DNA of 64,000 bases from contig NC_068347.1 of assembly GCF_014633365.1 (NCBI RefSeq), positions 20,234,433-20,298,432 of the forward strand, given 5' to 3'. The position numbers and the translations under genes are program-made. The notes below the pieces were generated by a model. It made no database searches. It was not told the origin of the DNA and was given only the letters and a program-made list of their open reading frames with translations. Of this stretch, positions 35,935 through 48,095 are shown in pieces. Source of the DNA: Diospyros lotus (taxonomy: Eukaryota > Streptophyta > Magnoliopsida > Ericales > Ebenaceae). Each line of letters starts with the position of its first letter. Position 1 is the stretch's first letter.

Positions 35935-36913
35935 ATCATGACTCTAAGACCTAATGACCAAGTCCTAGAAATAGCAAACCCGAGAAGGGATTATGACAGG
36001 AGGACAAGGAAAGCCCCTATGTATGAAGAGATAGTAAAAAGCACTCATTCAAGAGCTTTTTACATCCCATCACCTTGCAAAAACGAAGTAAAGCAAAAAT
36101 CGCTTAAGGTGTCTAACATCAAACGCCTCATTAAGGAAGTGCTAGAGTAGAAGCAAGTTATGATGGTGCCAAAGAAAGTGCCCACGAAAGGGTTTCTTAT
36201 GTCCGAAGAACTCCAAAGGCAACCAGTACAGCCAGGGTTCAAGCTGCCATAGTTTTCAGTGTACTTGGGAAAGGAGGACCCCGAGAAACACCTACAACAC
36301 TTCGTCGCAATGACTATGTTATATGGATGGAATGAGATCACCAGGTGCAGGGCTTTCCGATTCTCCCTGGCAAGACAGGCTTAACAATGGTTCACTGAAT
36401 TACCAGCATGACATGTCTAGTCATTTGAACAGTTAAAGAAAGAATTTCTAGAGGCGTTCTTCGCCTAAATCCCAAAGAAGAAGAGTGATATGTATTTTAT
36501 GAGCCTGTAGTAGAGACCCAATGAATCCCTAAAGCAATATATCAAGAAGTTCAAAGCAGCAACATAGGAAGTGAGGGATCTCCCGGTTGGATTGGTAGCG
36601 TCAGCCCTACTCAATGGAACTACTTACGCCCCGCTCAGAAGATCCCTAGCTTTTTTCGAACTAGATTCCATGATCGAATTATTTGCTCGGGAAGAACAAT
36701 TTATCATTTAAATGAAAATTTTGGACTCATGGGAAAGGAAAAGAAGAGAAAGGTCGAATGACACTAGGTTGGACAAAGTAGTGAAAATACAGTGAAAAGA
36801 AGAGCCCTCGAAGATGCAATCCCGAAGCTTCACACCCCTCACTGAGCCAAGAGCTGTTATCCTTTCCTCCATCGCGCACACAAGGCTCAACAATTTTCCC
36901 CCACACTCCAACT
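35935..36913 (+). pseudogene. Middle gag piece of the Tat-type gypsy element
   Basis: The translation begins IMTLRPNDQVLEIANP and has a Ty3/gypsy capsid signature in YLGKEDPEKHLQHFVAMTML (about 36264-36323). This is followed by NEITRCRAFRFSLARQA, QWFTELPA and FKAATxEVRDLPVGLVASAL near 36555-36610. Several in-frame stops (for example TAG at 36147) are present. The frame ends in basic sequence (WERKRRERSNDTRLDK) at the insertion of the element starting at 36914; the continuation with the CKFHESPGH motif is at 50891. Inactive. Confidence 0.82.
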
Positions 36914-38639
36914 TGTAACACCCTGCTTTTCCCGAGCGTGCCATTATGCTGGGGCCCATCATATACATACATATTCTCTTTCTTAAATCTCAAATGCTGT
37001 ATTTCAAAGAGAAACTCCCAACATATCATTACAAATGCAGAAGTTATAATCAAAAACTGATATCGTACATATCTGAATTCACTTAATCACATCATAAGAA
37101 TCTGTAACATCATATCATTAAATACTTAAATACATGGAGACTTAACATCAAGAGATAACAATTGAGCACCTTAGATACAATTTGACGACTCCTCAAAAAT
37201 ACATTAAACCGTAATAAAATATACATAATCATCAATATAGTATAATCCTCTAAACATGACTAAAAATATATCCCGAATCCACAAGAATGTGTATATACCT
37301 GAACAACTCGCCAAACCCATCGGCCACGTCATCAATCATCCCCTGCCATAACTACAAATCCTAATTGGAACGTTTAAATGTTCCAGGGGCATAACCCATT
37401 AGAAGATGAAACTTCTAGTGAGGGTCCAAAGACATATATATGGATGCATGATGCAATAACATGAACAAACATTTGCCCTAGTATAACTTCCCTGGCCCAC
37501 AAGCCCGGCACGAAATCCTAGACAGAATCTTGGCACCTTCGGCAAGATAATCCTAACGTTATTCCATTAATTTCCCTTGAGGAATTACGGCTACACTCTG
37601 AGGGTGACATCCCAATCTTATGCACGAATTTTAATATGACAATAATATCGTGTCATGCATACATCACGATTTCCCATGCAACAGTATATGAACAATATAA
37701 TGAAAATAATCATAACATGCGTAAATATCATGCATAGAAAGGTAATCGTATCGTATATATAGAGACAAAACCACTCACCTTAGCACGAAGTTTGGTCCAT
37801 CTTGAAAAATGCGTGCCCGACCTCGATTTTTGCGCCAACCTTCAAAAGATGCACCAATCATTATTCCTCAACACAACAATCCTATAAATGATATTTAATC
37901 ACAAAATATCTCAATATTCCAATTTCTTCCTATTTTTCTTCATTTTCTTCCATTTTCCTTTTTAAAAATCCGAATAACTACCCTCAGGACTATTTTCTTA
38001 AATCTCTTTCCACAACAATTCATAACAACCTATGAACTTCAAGAGAAAATTACTAAACTTATTTGGATGTTGCGTTTTCATACAAAACGAGACTGGTTGG
38101 TGCAAAAATCGAGATATCAAGATGGCAAACACCAAAACTTTTTGCACAAACCCCCATAAAATGTTTTTCTCAATTTTTGGAAAATTTTTGCACATTTTTC
38201 CAGCCTCCCACGCGCCCACACGCGCTAGGGCGAGTGGCAGAGCGTGATGACCTGCCGGCCACGCATCGGTCGTCTTCTCTAGGTGCCGGTTAACCGGCAA
38301 TGCATGCTGACTCTACCACAATGATCTCCTTGATGAATCAATCACGATGGTCCATCTTAGGCCTCCAAATGAGCACCGAAAGTGCCTCAACCGAAGGCTC
38401 AAACTCTCGGCTTCGGCGTCCGCCTCCCATCTCCGACCAAGTTCAAAACACCATTAAACCTTAACCAAAATACCTCAAAATGCACAGAAAGAATCCTTAC
38501 CTCACGAGCAACAAAAGCCCCTTATTCCAATTGCTCAATTCGTTCGATTTCGTGGCTGATTTGAAGCTCCAACTTCCCTCATTTTCGGCCACCATGGATG
38601 GCTATTTATAGGCAAATCCGAGACTTCAAAAATAATTGT

Positions 38640-39180
38640 GATGGATTAAATTTTGTCACGAAAAGTATCTTTTGTGACAAAATGGAGTTTTCTCATGCCA
38701 AATTCAAAAAGTGAGTAAAGTTGTGACAAACAATATTTTGACAAAATATTTTGTTATAATATAGTGATGTAAATAATTTATAATGACAAAATAATTTTTT
38801 TCACATCAACTTAGCGCCAATTTTTTGTCGCTAATTCAACTTACATAATATGACAAAATAATTTTGTCACAATATTTAATTATATAAGATGTAATTACAA
38901 AATATTTTAGTCACAATAAGTAATAATTTTTATAACAAAAATATTTTGTGACAACATAGTATTATAAAAAAAAAAATATGACAAAAATATGTATGCCACA
39001 AGAAATTCAATTTTTTGTGACACAAATAATTTTATTAAATTTAATTTTTCATAAAAATACATCATATTAGGCATAAAAAATAATAATTTGGTGACAAAAA
39101 CAATTCAAAATATTTTGTTATAATAAAAAAATAAAAGACATGTAGTGATAAAAATATTTTATTATAATATTTTTTCATAA
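38640..39180. repeat. GTGACAAAA motif cluster, left
   Basis: Repeated TGTGACAAAAT and TTTTGTCAC words in both orientations, matching the cluster near the right terminus. Inferred subterminal binding-site region of the CACTA element. Confidence 0.7.
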
Positions 39181-41225
39181 ATTTTTAGCCCCTATATTAA
39201 TTAGATATCCTAACAAACATATTAATAAATTATAAAAGAAACACTAGAAAAATAAAATAATAATTATTTTTTGACTAATTTAATTTTTCTTAAAAATTTC
39301 CTTCCATCATTTCCCTCTTTAAAAATTTTATTTCACAATTGTCGTTTTGATTTGAGACAAAATATGGTATTATTTTTGTTTTTCAATTTTCAGTTTTCAG
39401 TTTTGAATTCATTTTAAATTTTTTATTTTGATAATCTATTTTTAGAAAATTAAAAATACGTTCTTTTTGTTATTTTGAAAAACTATTTCTCAAAATAGAA
39501 AATTAGAAAACGCGTTCTTCTTGAAAATAATTTTTAATGATATTTTATTCAATAAATTTGATTATTCAATAAATTAGAAATATTTAATGTTAATATATTA
39601 TTAAAAAAATATATACATTTTAAAGTTAATGAATTTTGTAATATTTTTTCCCATTACAATAATAAAATATGAATAAATAAATAAATGTGTTTTGAGTTTA
39701 TATTGGCACCAAATTTTTTATGCCAATATTAATTAGATATCTTGAAAATGAATAAAATAATATTTAACTTTTGACAAATTTGCCTTTATCATTTTCCTCC
39801 TTAAAAGATTTTATTTCACCTTTGCTATTTAGGATGCGTTTGATTGGAGGGTAGAAAGTGGGGTGGAATTTCAATTTCATGGAATTTCAATTCTCACCCC
39901 ACCCCCTAAGAATTCAAATTCCTTGATTTCAAGGAAAATATCCACTTTTTTAACTAAGATGGAATTCGAATTCCATGAAAAATAAAAGCTGGTTGATGAA
40001 ATTTCCTAGAATTTGGGTGGAATTTGACTTTTGTTTAATATTAAGATATTTTGTCATAAAATATTGATGCCAAATTTTTTGTGTCAATATTAATTAGAAA
40101 TATTGAAAAATAATAAAATAATATTTATTTTTTGGTAATTTTAAATTTTAATTAAAATTTTTATTTTTAAAAATTTTAATAAAATAATATTTTGAATTTT
40201 TATTAAAAAATTTTAGAATTAAAAAAAATTAAAATAACATTTATATTACGGTCCCTGATTAAACTATTTAAACTATTTAAATTTTAAGTTATTATTATAT
40301 TTTAACTCATAAATAAATTATTAAATTTGTAAATGATTAAAATACATAAAGAGTTTATTTTAATTTAAATTTTAATCTTAATAAGTTCTCTATAATTTAT
40401 ATTAATTAAACTATTTAAAAGTAATTCAACATGATCATATAAATAAAGTTGTACTATTACAATATATATAAAAAGTTTGTAATGATATTACTTTCTTGTT
40501 GCAACCCTTGTATGGAGGAAGCCATGCACTAACTGATGTATCAAATATTTAAATTATTATTAATATTAAATATTTAAATTTATTAAACTTTAAGTGAGCT
40601 TAGGAAATTTTTTTCCTACAACTAATATATGAATTTTAATTGTCAACCCATTAAGTTTACAAATCTACTAAGGTGGCCATCACATATTACTTTTTAATTA
40701 ATTTAATAAATATAAATTATTAATTATTAAATATAAAATTTTAAAATAAATATTAAATATAGAATATTATTAATTTTTTTTAAAAATAAATACAAATCTT
40801 CTTTTTATTTTTTAATCAATTAATTTATTTCAAAATTTTAAAATATATATATTTATTTCAGTTTAGCTAGAATGACAAAAAAACAATAATTGTAGCTCAT
40901 CTGTCAGAGAATTACGTGCTAACCTTTCTAACCACATATCCAAAGTTACACAACATCTAAGAAAGTAATTATAGAATATTCAAGGGGAACAACTTCATTA
41001 CAAAATCTACAAAGCAATAATCTAATTCACTCAGGTTAATAGCTTTAGATTTCGTCGATGCTCAGTGCTGATGATGGTTGCCAAATACGACAGATCCAAG
41101 TTCATCGATATCATTTAGGAATGGCCACTGACTGCTGCTAGTTTCGACTGGATAAAGTTACGAACTAGCTTATTGAAAATAAGGAAACGACACATTTTCT
41201 TCTTGGATAACTGGTTTTTAAAATT

Positions 41226-41664
41226 CTAAATAGGATTTGAATCATCCACTAGGAAAGATCCATTGTCATAATATGGGTTTGAATTGATTTTTGGGTGAAA
41301 CCAATTTTGAACATCGAGAGGGTTTGCATAAAAGTTTGTAAATAGTAATTCCTCCAATAAAGTTAGATGAAATTGAAGATAGATGACCTGTTGTTGGAGG
41401 GAAAAAAATGTAGGATACACAACCGTATATAGGATCTTGAAGCCTAACTTGAGATTCATACAATAGTGTGGTGGCAGCCCCATAACGGTCACTTATCGGA
41501 AGCTGAGTCAGGAGCTTGGAGGCATTACTAGCACCAAAAACCGTGTGGATGGTTGAAAAATCAGTAGCTCCTTCTTCATGACAAAAGTAAGGGAAAAAGA
41601 CGCACAATTGGGTACATTTTCTTCTCAAGATTTTATAAGCACCGCACGAAGAACCAGGTCTTGA
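41226..41664 (-). pseudogene. LOB-domain (LBD) transcription factor fragment inside the CACTA element
   Basis: The minus strand encodes a recognisable LOB domain. It starts [17 protein letters not shown], matching the C-block CX2CX6CX3C except that the second Cys is Tyr, followed by [13 protein letters not shown]. Then come the GAS block [19 protein letters not shown] and the [14 protein letters not shown] stretch. A one-base shift in the T-run near 41400 moves the coiled-coil part to another frame: [19 protein letters not shown], then [15 protein letters not shown] to a stop at 41226. Intact relatives (LBD16/LBD29-like, judged from the sequence style) are plant developmental regulators. This copy has no start codon (it is preceded by a poly-A run on its strand), a lost Cys and a frameshift. 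No intron interrupts the LOB domain here. It lies well inside the transposon, suggesting capture of a host gene. Confidence 0.85.
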
Positions 41665-41689
41665 CACGATCTTCTAGTTTTTTTTTTTT

Positions 41690-42480
41690 TTTCAAAGATT
41701 GGGTAGATCTGGATGAATCTAGATATTGAGTAAATCTTGGTAGATTTAGCTAGATCTGGGTATTGGGTATCTAGGTGACGGGCATGGATCTGGGTGGCTG
41801 TCGATGCAGATGTGGGTGGCAGGTACGGATCTAGAAGTTGGTAGATCTGGAAGACGGTGGCGGATATGGGTTTGAGTGGTTGCCGACATGGGTCTGGGCG
41901 ACACCAACGAATAACTATAGAACCAGAAAAATATAGAAACTTATTGTGATTTGGAAGGCGGAGCCGGTGGATCTAAAAGCTGGTGGCAGGTGTAGATCTG
42001 GGTGGCTGCCGACACGGGTCTAAGCGGATCTGGGTGGAGTCGGAGGCTTGAGCAGGCTAGTGTAGCTTGAGCAGGCTTGAGCCAGTGGATTTGGAAGGTG
42101 CACAGCAACCGAGAGTGACTAGTGGATCTGGAAGGTAATGGATCTGGAAGAAGGAGTAGATATGGAAGGCGGTGCTAAATCTAGGCGGAGGCAACAGAGG
42201 TTGCAATCTGAAGGCAGTGACGAGAAAGAGACAGATCTGAAGGCAACGATGGATCTGGAAGGTGGATCTAAAGGCAACGATATATTTACAGCTTGAGCAG
42301 GCTTGAAGGCGATGTAGATCTAGAAGACGATGCTGCACGATTTGGAAGGTGATGCTAGTGGATCTGGAAGGTGGTACCGGTGCAGATCTGGAAGGCGGTG
42401 GATCTAGAAGGCGATGCTGGTGATGATCTGGAAAGCAATACTAGTGGAGTCAGAGAGTGAGAGAGAAAGAGAACAGACAG
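41690..42480. repeat. Degenerate GGATCTGGAAGG-rich low-complexity block
   Basis: The words GATCTGG and GGATCTGGAAGGCGGTG recur at irregular spacing of about 20-40 bases for nearly 800 bases, in purine-rich DNA unlike the AT-rich surroundings. Several short frames are by-products. Its origin (captured exon or expanded minisatellite) is unknown. Confidence 0.7.
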
Positions 42481-42911
42481 AGGAAGGTGGAGAAGAAAGA
42501 AGAAAATAAAAAAATAAAAAATAATTAATATTATTATATAATTAAAATTATTAAAATTAATAATATATTAATTATAATAATTAGTGATATTTTTTTGTGA
42601 TTTATATATGTGTGTGTAGAACATCAAGGCTATGTTGTTTTGATATATATGTGTGTGTGTAGAACCATCTCACTTGGTGAGACAAAAAATAATAAAAAAA
42701 AATAGTAGATTTGGATCGTGTGATATGGAATCCTGTAAGGATGAGGAGAATAGACAGCAATAAAGAAAAGGCCATAAATGGCGGAAGCATAGTGATGACA
42801 AAGGTCAAGCTCACGCACAGGGCTTAGCTGTAAAGCCCCTACTCTCATTGCTTCACTCTCTCCGCTCCTCTGTTAAAGAGAGGGAAAGTTGTGTGATTTA
42901 TTGGGTCAACC

Positions 42912-42966
42912 ATGGCTCCTTCTGGGAAGGCGGCTTCTGCGAATTCTACCGTGAGGGAAATGACTG
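42912..42966 (+). other. Possible captured first exon of an unidentified host gene
   Basis: ATG in a good plant context (CAACCATGGCTCC) opens MAPSGKAASANSTVREMTG, and a GTATGC donor-like site follows at 42967. Upstream (about 42840-42910) the DNA is CT-rich like a plant 5' UTR. Downstream to about 43240 it is T-rich like an intron. I could not identify the family, and no continuing exon is certain. Confidence 0.4.
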
Positions 42967-43343
42967 GTATGCCCTCTATCCCGACTCCCTTTCTCAATTC
43001 TTTTCATTTAGCTTCAAATCTTACAAGTTACTCCTTTTCTCAATTCTTTTCATCTGCACAAGGATAGTGTCTCTGTGTTATCTTTTAAAGATGGAAATAT
43101 ATGCTATTAAGGATGTTAATCTTCTTTGCTAGTCCACCTTCCAAAATTTTTGGGATGAGCCTTTTGTAGATTTTTCCTTTCTTTAGATTCTTGCATTTTC
43201 TGTTCTTGCTAATTGTGCATGTTTCTGGTCTCCATCACACTTCACCCAGGCCCAACATTAGCAACCTCTCATTTTATATATGTATATTTTTATATATTTT
43301 ATTATACCAACTGAACGCATCAAAATTAAGGTGGTAAATTTAA

Positions 43344-44016
43344 GGGTACGTTTGGTTGCAAGGGTGGAATTTGAGTGAAAAGAAAATAAATTCTAGAGAA
43401 TTAAATTGCAAGGAAAATGAATTTCTAAAAATTAGAAGTTTAACTTGTTTGATTGGTATAATTTTCTATCTAAAAAATAATGTTATTTTCCATCTTTTAG
43501 TATTGGATTAGTAATATTTTTTATAAAATTTGGTCATAATTCATGAAATTCAATGGTGAAAATATATTGAAAAATATTAAATCTTGTACAGAAAAATTAA
43601 AATAAAAATGTATTTTAAACTAATTAAATTATTTTCTCAAAGAAATAAAATTACAAAATTATTTTTTTTGTTTTTCAAAAAAATAATTTATACATAATTT
43701 TTTATTTTTATATATTTATATTTATTAATTATTAAAAATATAAAATATAAATAATTTACAAACCCTCTCCCACCTATCTGCCCTTCTCCCTCTTCTCCCA
43801 CGGCCGTCGTTCACCCTCTGCTTTCAATTGCCAAGAAAATTTTATCTCTTAACTCTCAAAGAATTTGATTTCCATGATTTGAAGAAAAATACCCTCACGT
43901 GACTATTACAAGAAAAATAGTTCCTTGAAAAAAAATAACTGTCAAATAATGTAAAAATTAAAAATTAGGTGAAAATTTTTCCTTTTTCTTGAAAAAAATT
44001 GACTATCAAACATGCG
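43344..44016. repeat. Possible MITE-like insertion
   Basis: The left edge GGGTACGTTTGGTTG and the inverse of the right edge, CGCATGTTTGATAG, form an imperfect terminal inverted repeat around AT-rich DNA. No clear target duplication was seen. A similar TGCGTTTGATTGGAGG start occurs at 39835. Confidence 0.35.
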
Positions 44017-44779
44017 TGAGAGAGTTCTTATCAAACAAATTGTTATTTTATCACTATTGTTAAAAAATATCGATATTTTTAAATAACAATAATAATAAAT
44101 TATTATTATTATTATTGTTATTGTAGGTGTGGGTTGGGTTGCAGATCTCTATGATCTTCTTCCTCCTCATCATTATGGCTCACAAACCTTTGGTTTCTCT
44201 CCTTGTTCCCCTCCCTCCAATTCCAAATGCCAATGTCCCTTTTCCCTGTTGTTTGAGCCACTCTCTTGTGGGACAACACCAGATTTGCATTTTAACAGAT
44301 TTGTAAATCTGGAATCTCATTTTATATTAAGAGTTGCCGGGAACATGATACTATTATATATAATAATATATATATAAGGTGAAAGAAAAGAATGCGGATT
44401 TACAACTTAAGGAACTTTTATTAAAGTAAGTATGCTTAATTTATTCAATTCAAATTCATTTAATTTTTATTTATTTTAATAATTTTTTTTTGGTAGATTA
44501 AAATTATGGAACAATAAGAGGAATTATGGAGCAACAAGTAGATTTTGATGTTTGTTGCCAAGTACATGAAGATCAAGGATGTTTATTCAATTCAAATTCA
44601 TTTAAACCCAATTGGATGTTTATTTATTATATTTAGCATTGTTGATTTTATTATATTTCAAACCTTTTTTTTTATTTTTTTTTTGATATAAGGATGAATA
44701 AGATATGTCTTAAAAATAATTCCATCAACATATTACTTTTATAACTAAAAACAATTTAAATAAAGAAAAAAATTTGTCA

Positions 44780-45644
44780 CTGCTTGTTATTATTATAGTA
44801 CAACAAATGGAATTTTTTTTCCATAATTAGATTATTGAAAAATAATTTTATATTTTCAAATTTTGACAAAAAAATTACATTTTTCAAAAAATTCGTCACT
44901 TTTACAAATTTTTTGACAAAATTCATAATTTTATATTAATATTTTCTTATTAAAAAAATTCGTCACTTGTGTGAATTATTGAAAAAAATATTTTTGTCAC
45001 TATTGACACATTGAGAATATGACAAAAATATTTGTCACCCTTTCTTATTTTTGAGAAAAATATTTTTATCACATTTTTTAATTTTATGACAAATAATTTC
45101 ATCAATATTAATATTTTCTTACAAAACAAAATTTGTCACCAATACTAATTATTGACACATATTTTTGTCACTATTGGGTCATTAACAAAAATATTTTGTT
45201 ACTATTGAATAATTTTGAGAAATTTATTTTGTCACTATTTCTATTTTATCAAAAAAATATTTGTCACAATATTAAATAATTGACAAAATTAATTTTATCA
45301 CATTAAAAATTATGTCAAACAAATTTTTTCACTATTTAAATTGTGACAAAATACTTTTTGTCACAAGATACATTTTGTCAAGATAAAACATATAATTTTT
45401 ATCTAAAATTTGAATTTATTGTGACTAAATAGTACCTATTGTGACAAAAAAAAATTATAACAAAATAATTTGTCATAATAAGTTGGTTTAAGTGACAAAG
45501 TATTTTTTGTCACAATAAAAATGTTGATATTGTGACAAAACTGAGTTTTGTCACAATATACTTATTAAGACAAGTTTGTTGTGACAATTTTCATAGTTAT
45601 TGTGACAAAATATTTTATCACAAGAAGCCTAATTTCTTGTAGTG
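44780..45644. repeat. GTGACAAAA motif cluster, right subterminal region of the CACTA element
   Basis: Dozens of TTTTGTCAC and GTGACAAAA words in both orientations, leading up to the terminus CTTGTAGTG. Confidence 0.8.
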
Positions 45645-47525
45645 TAGTGAGGGTCCAAAAATATATATATGGATGCATGATGCAATAACATGAACAAACA
45701 TTTGTCTTAGTGTAACTTCCCTAACCCACAAGTTCGGCACGAAATTCTAGGCAGAATCTTGGTACCTTCGGTAAGATAATCCTAACGTTATTCCATCAAT
45801 TGCCCTTAGGGAATTACGACTACACTCTTAAGGTGATATCCCAATCCCATGCAACAATATATAAACAATATAACAAAAATGATCATAAATGTGTAAATAT
45901 CATGCATAGAAAGGTAATTATATTGTATATGGGTTATACGGACAAAACCACTCACCTTAGCACGAAGTTCGGTCTACCTCGAAAAAAACGCATCGCCTCG
46001 ATATGCATGCCCGACCTCGATTTTTGTGCCAACCCTCAAAAGATACACCAATCATTATTCCTCGAGCACAACAATCCTATAAGTGATATTTAATTACAAA
46101 ATATCTCAATATTCTAATTTCTTCATATTTTCCTTCATTTTCTTCCATTTTCCTTTCTAAAAATCCGAATAAATACCCTCAGGACTATTTTCTTAAATCT
46201 CTTTCCACAACAATTCATAACAACCTATGAACTTCAAGAGAAAAATACTAAACTTACTGGGATGTTGCATTTTCACGTAAAATAAGGCTAATCGGTGCAA
46301 AAATTGAGACATCGGAATGGCAAACACCAAAACTTTTTGCACAAAACCCTATAAAAATATTTTTCTTGATTTTTGAGAAATTTGTACACATTTTTCCAAC
46401 CTTCCACATGCCTGCACGCGCCCACATGCGCTAGGGCGAGTGGCAGCGCGTGATGACCCGCTCGTGCCAGCCACAGGCCGGTCGTCTTCTCCAGGTGCCG
46501 ATTAACTGGTGATGTAGGTTGACTCTTCCACAATGATCTCCTTGATGAATCGATCATAATGGTCCATCTTGGGCTTCCAAAGAAGCATCGGAAGTGCCTC
46601 AACCGAAAGCTCAAACTTTCGGTTTCGACGTCCGCCTCCCATCTCCGACCAAGTTCGAAATACCATTAAACCTTAAGCAAAATACCTCAAAATGCACAGA
46701 AAGAATCCTTACCTTATTGGCAACAAAAGCCCCTTATTCCCATTGCTTAATTCATTCGATTTTGTGGCCGATTTGAAGCTCCAACTTTCCTCATTTTTGA
46801 CCACCATGGACGGCTATTTATAGGCAAATTCGAGGCTTCAAATGCTTGTGTTCGGAAAACCCATGCTCCTTAGAGCATAATACCCCTGGATCGACCTCAA
46901 ACGAGCCTTATCTGACCAGAAAAAGCAATTTGCAGGCAATCGATTATCCGACCAAACTTTCGGTTGCTTTTCTGGCCAACCCAGTGGCCATCGTCGGCTC
47001 ATGCCTTTATCAAAAAGCCTCCCCCAACCATCCCTCATGCAACCTTATGGCCAAAATCGATTGTGGCCCACTGTCAAGATGCTGGTCGGTTTCCTATTGC
47101 TGCCATTTTTGAGTTTTTGCACTTTTGCCCCACTAATTTTGGTTTTCTCATTTTGGCCCTCTTTCACCAATCCCCTCAACTTTTGATAATTACTTATAAG
47201 TCCCTCAAGTCTTTAGCCTTTCATTTCTCCCTTTAAACTTTTAGAAAAACATCATTTTGACCCCCCTAGGCAACTTTGAAAAATTACACTTAGGCCTGAA
47301 TCCTTGTTTTGGCCACAAATCCATTTGTTTCTTCCTGAAACTGCTGAAAGGTTGTTCCTTATGAAAAACTGAAGCCCTCAAAACCTTTCGTTGACTTTCC
47401 AAAAGTCGCCTATAACAATTCAATTTTGCAACCTAAATAGCAATTGCATTTTAGCTGTATCGAAAATCATTCCGAATTCCATTTATTTCGATGCCATAAA
47501 TCATGCCTCGACATAGACATGGCCA

Positions 47526-47730
47526 CGGTTCATGAACCGCCGGTTCCGGTTCATGAACCGCCGGTTCCGGTTCAAGAAATCTTTGAACCTGAACCGAACC
47601 GCCCAAGGGCGGTTTGGGACGGTTCGGTTCCGGTTCCGGTTCGTGCCGGTTCGGTCAACGGTTTGGACCGGTTCGGTCAACGGTTTGAGCCGGTTCGGTC
47701 AACGGTTCCGGTTCCGGTTCAAACCGAATT
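47526..47730. repeat. Subterminal GGTTCCGGTTC array of the hAT element, 3' side
   Basis: Tandem and inverted variants of GGTTCCGGTTC and GGTTCGGTCAACGG. The matching array lies at 50529-50695. The Arg/Pro-rich reading frames here are artefacts. Confidence 0.9.
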
Positions 47731-48095
47731 TTTTTAATTTTTTTAAATATTGTTGTATTCAATTTTGGTCCTTGTTCCATTGTTCGGTTCGGTTTGGTTT
47801 CGATTTTTAATTGTTAAATGTAATTGTAAATATAAATATTCTCAACCATATTTTTAATAAAAAAACACTACTAAAAATTGAAGAAATATAAGTAATAATT
47901 TCATTAAAAATAATTAAAACAACTAAACAAGTATGTAATACAAGTAATTAATTTTTACAAATGTGAAAAATAAAAAATAAAAAATAGAATTAGACTTAAT
48001 TTCATTAAAAAATAATTACAACAAAAATGTAATACAAGTAATTAATTTTTACAAATGTGAAAAAAAATAAAATATGGACTTGGATGAGTTGGATC

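Larger units (their letters stand above)
38631..45644. mobile_element. CACTA-type DNA transposon, left end deleted, carrying host gene fragments
   Basis: The right end is CTTGTAGTG, the inverse of CACTACAAG. TAG follows (45645-45647), and the uninterrupted LTR (37416-37418) also has TAG at the insertion point, consistent with a 3-bp target duplication. Many GTGACAAAA/TTTTGTCAC motifs lie near both sides (38640-39180 and 44780-45640), as in CACTA subterminal regions. No CACTAC start is found on the left; LTR sequence runs straight into the motif array at 38631, so the left end was deleted. No transposase was recognised. The interior contains a LOB-domain fragment and a possible captured exon. 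Much of 39200-40860 and 43500-44120 is AT-rich without genes. Confidence 0.75.

Noticed and set aside
39833..40040. GCGTTTGATTGGAGG stretch as a MITE
   Set aside because: Only one end is suggestive and no clear inverted partner or target duplication was found.
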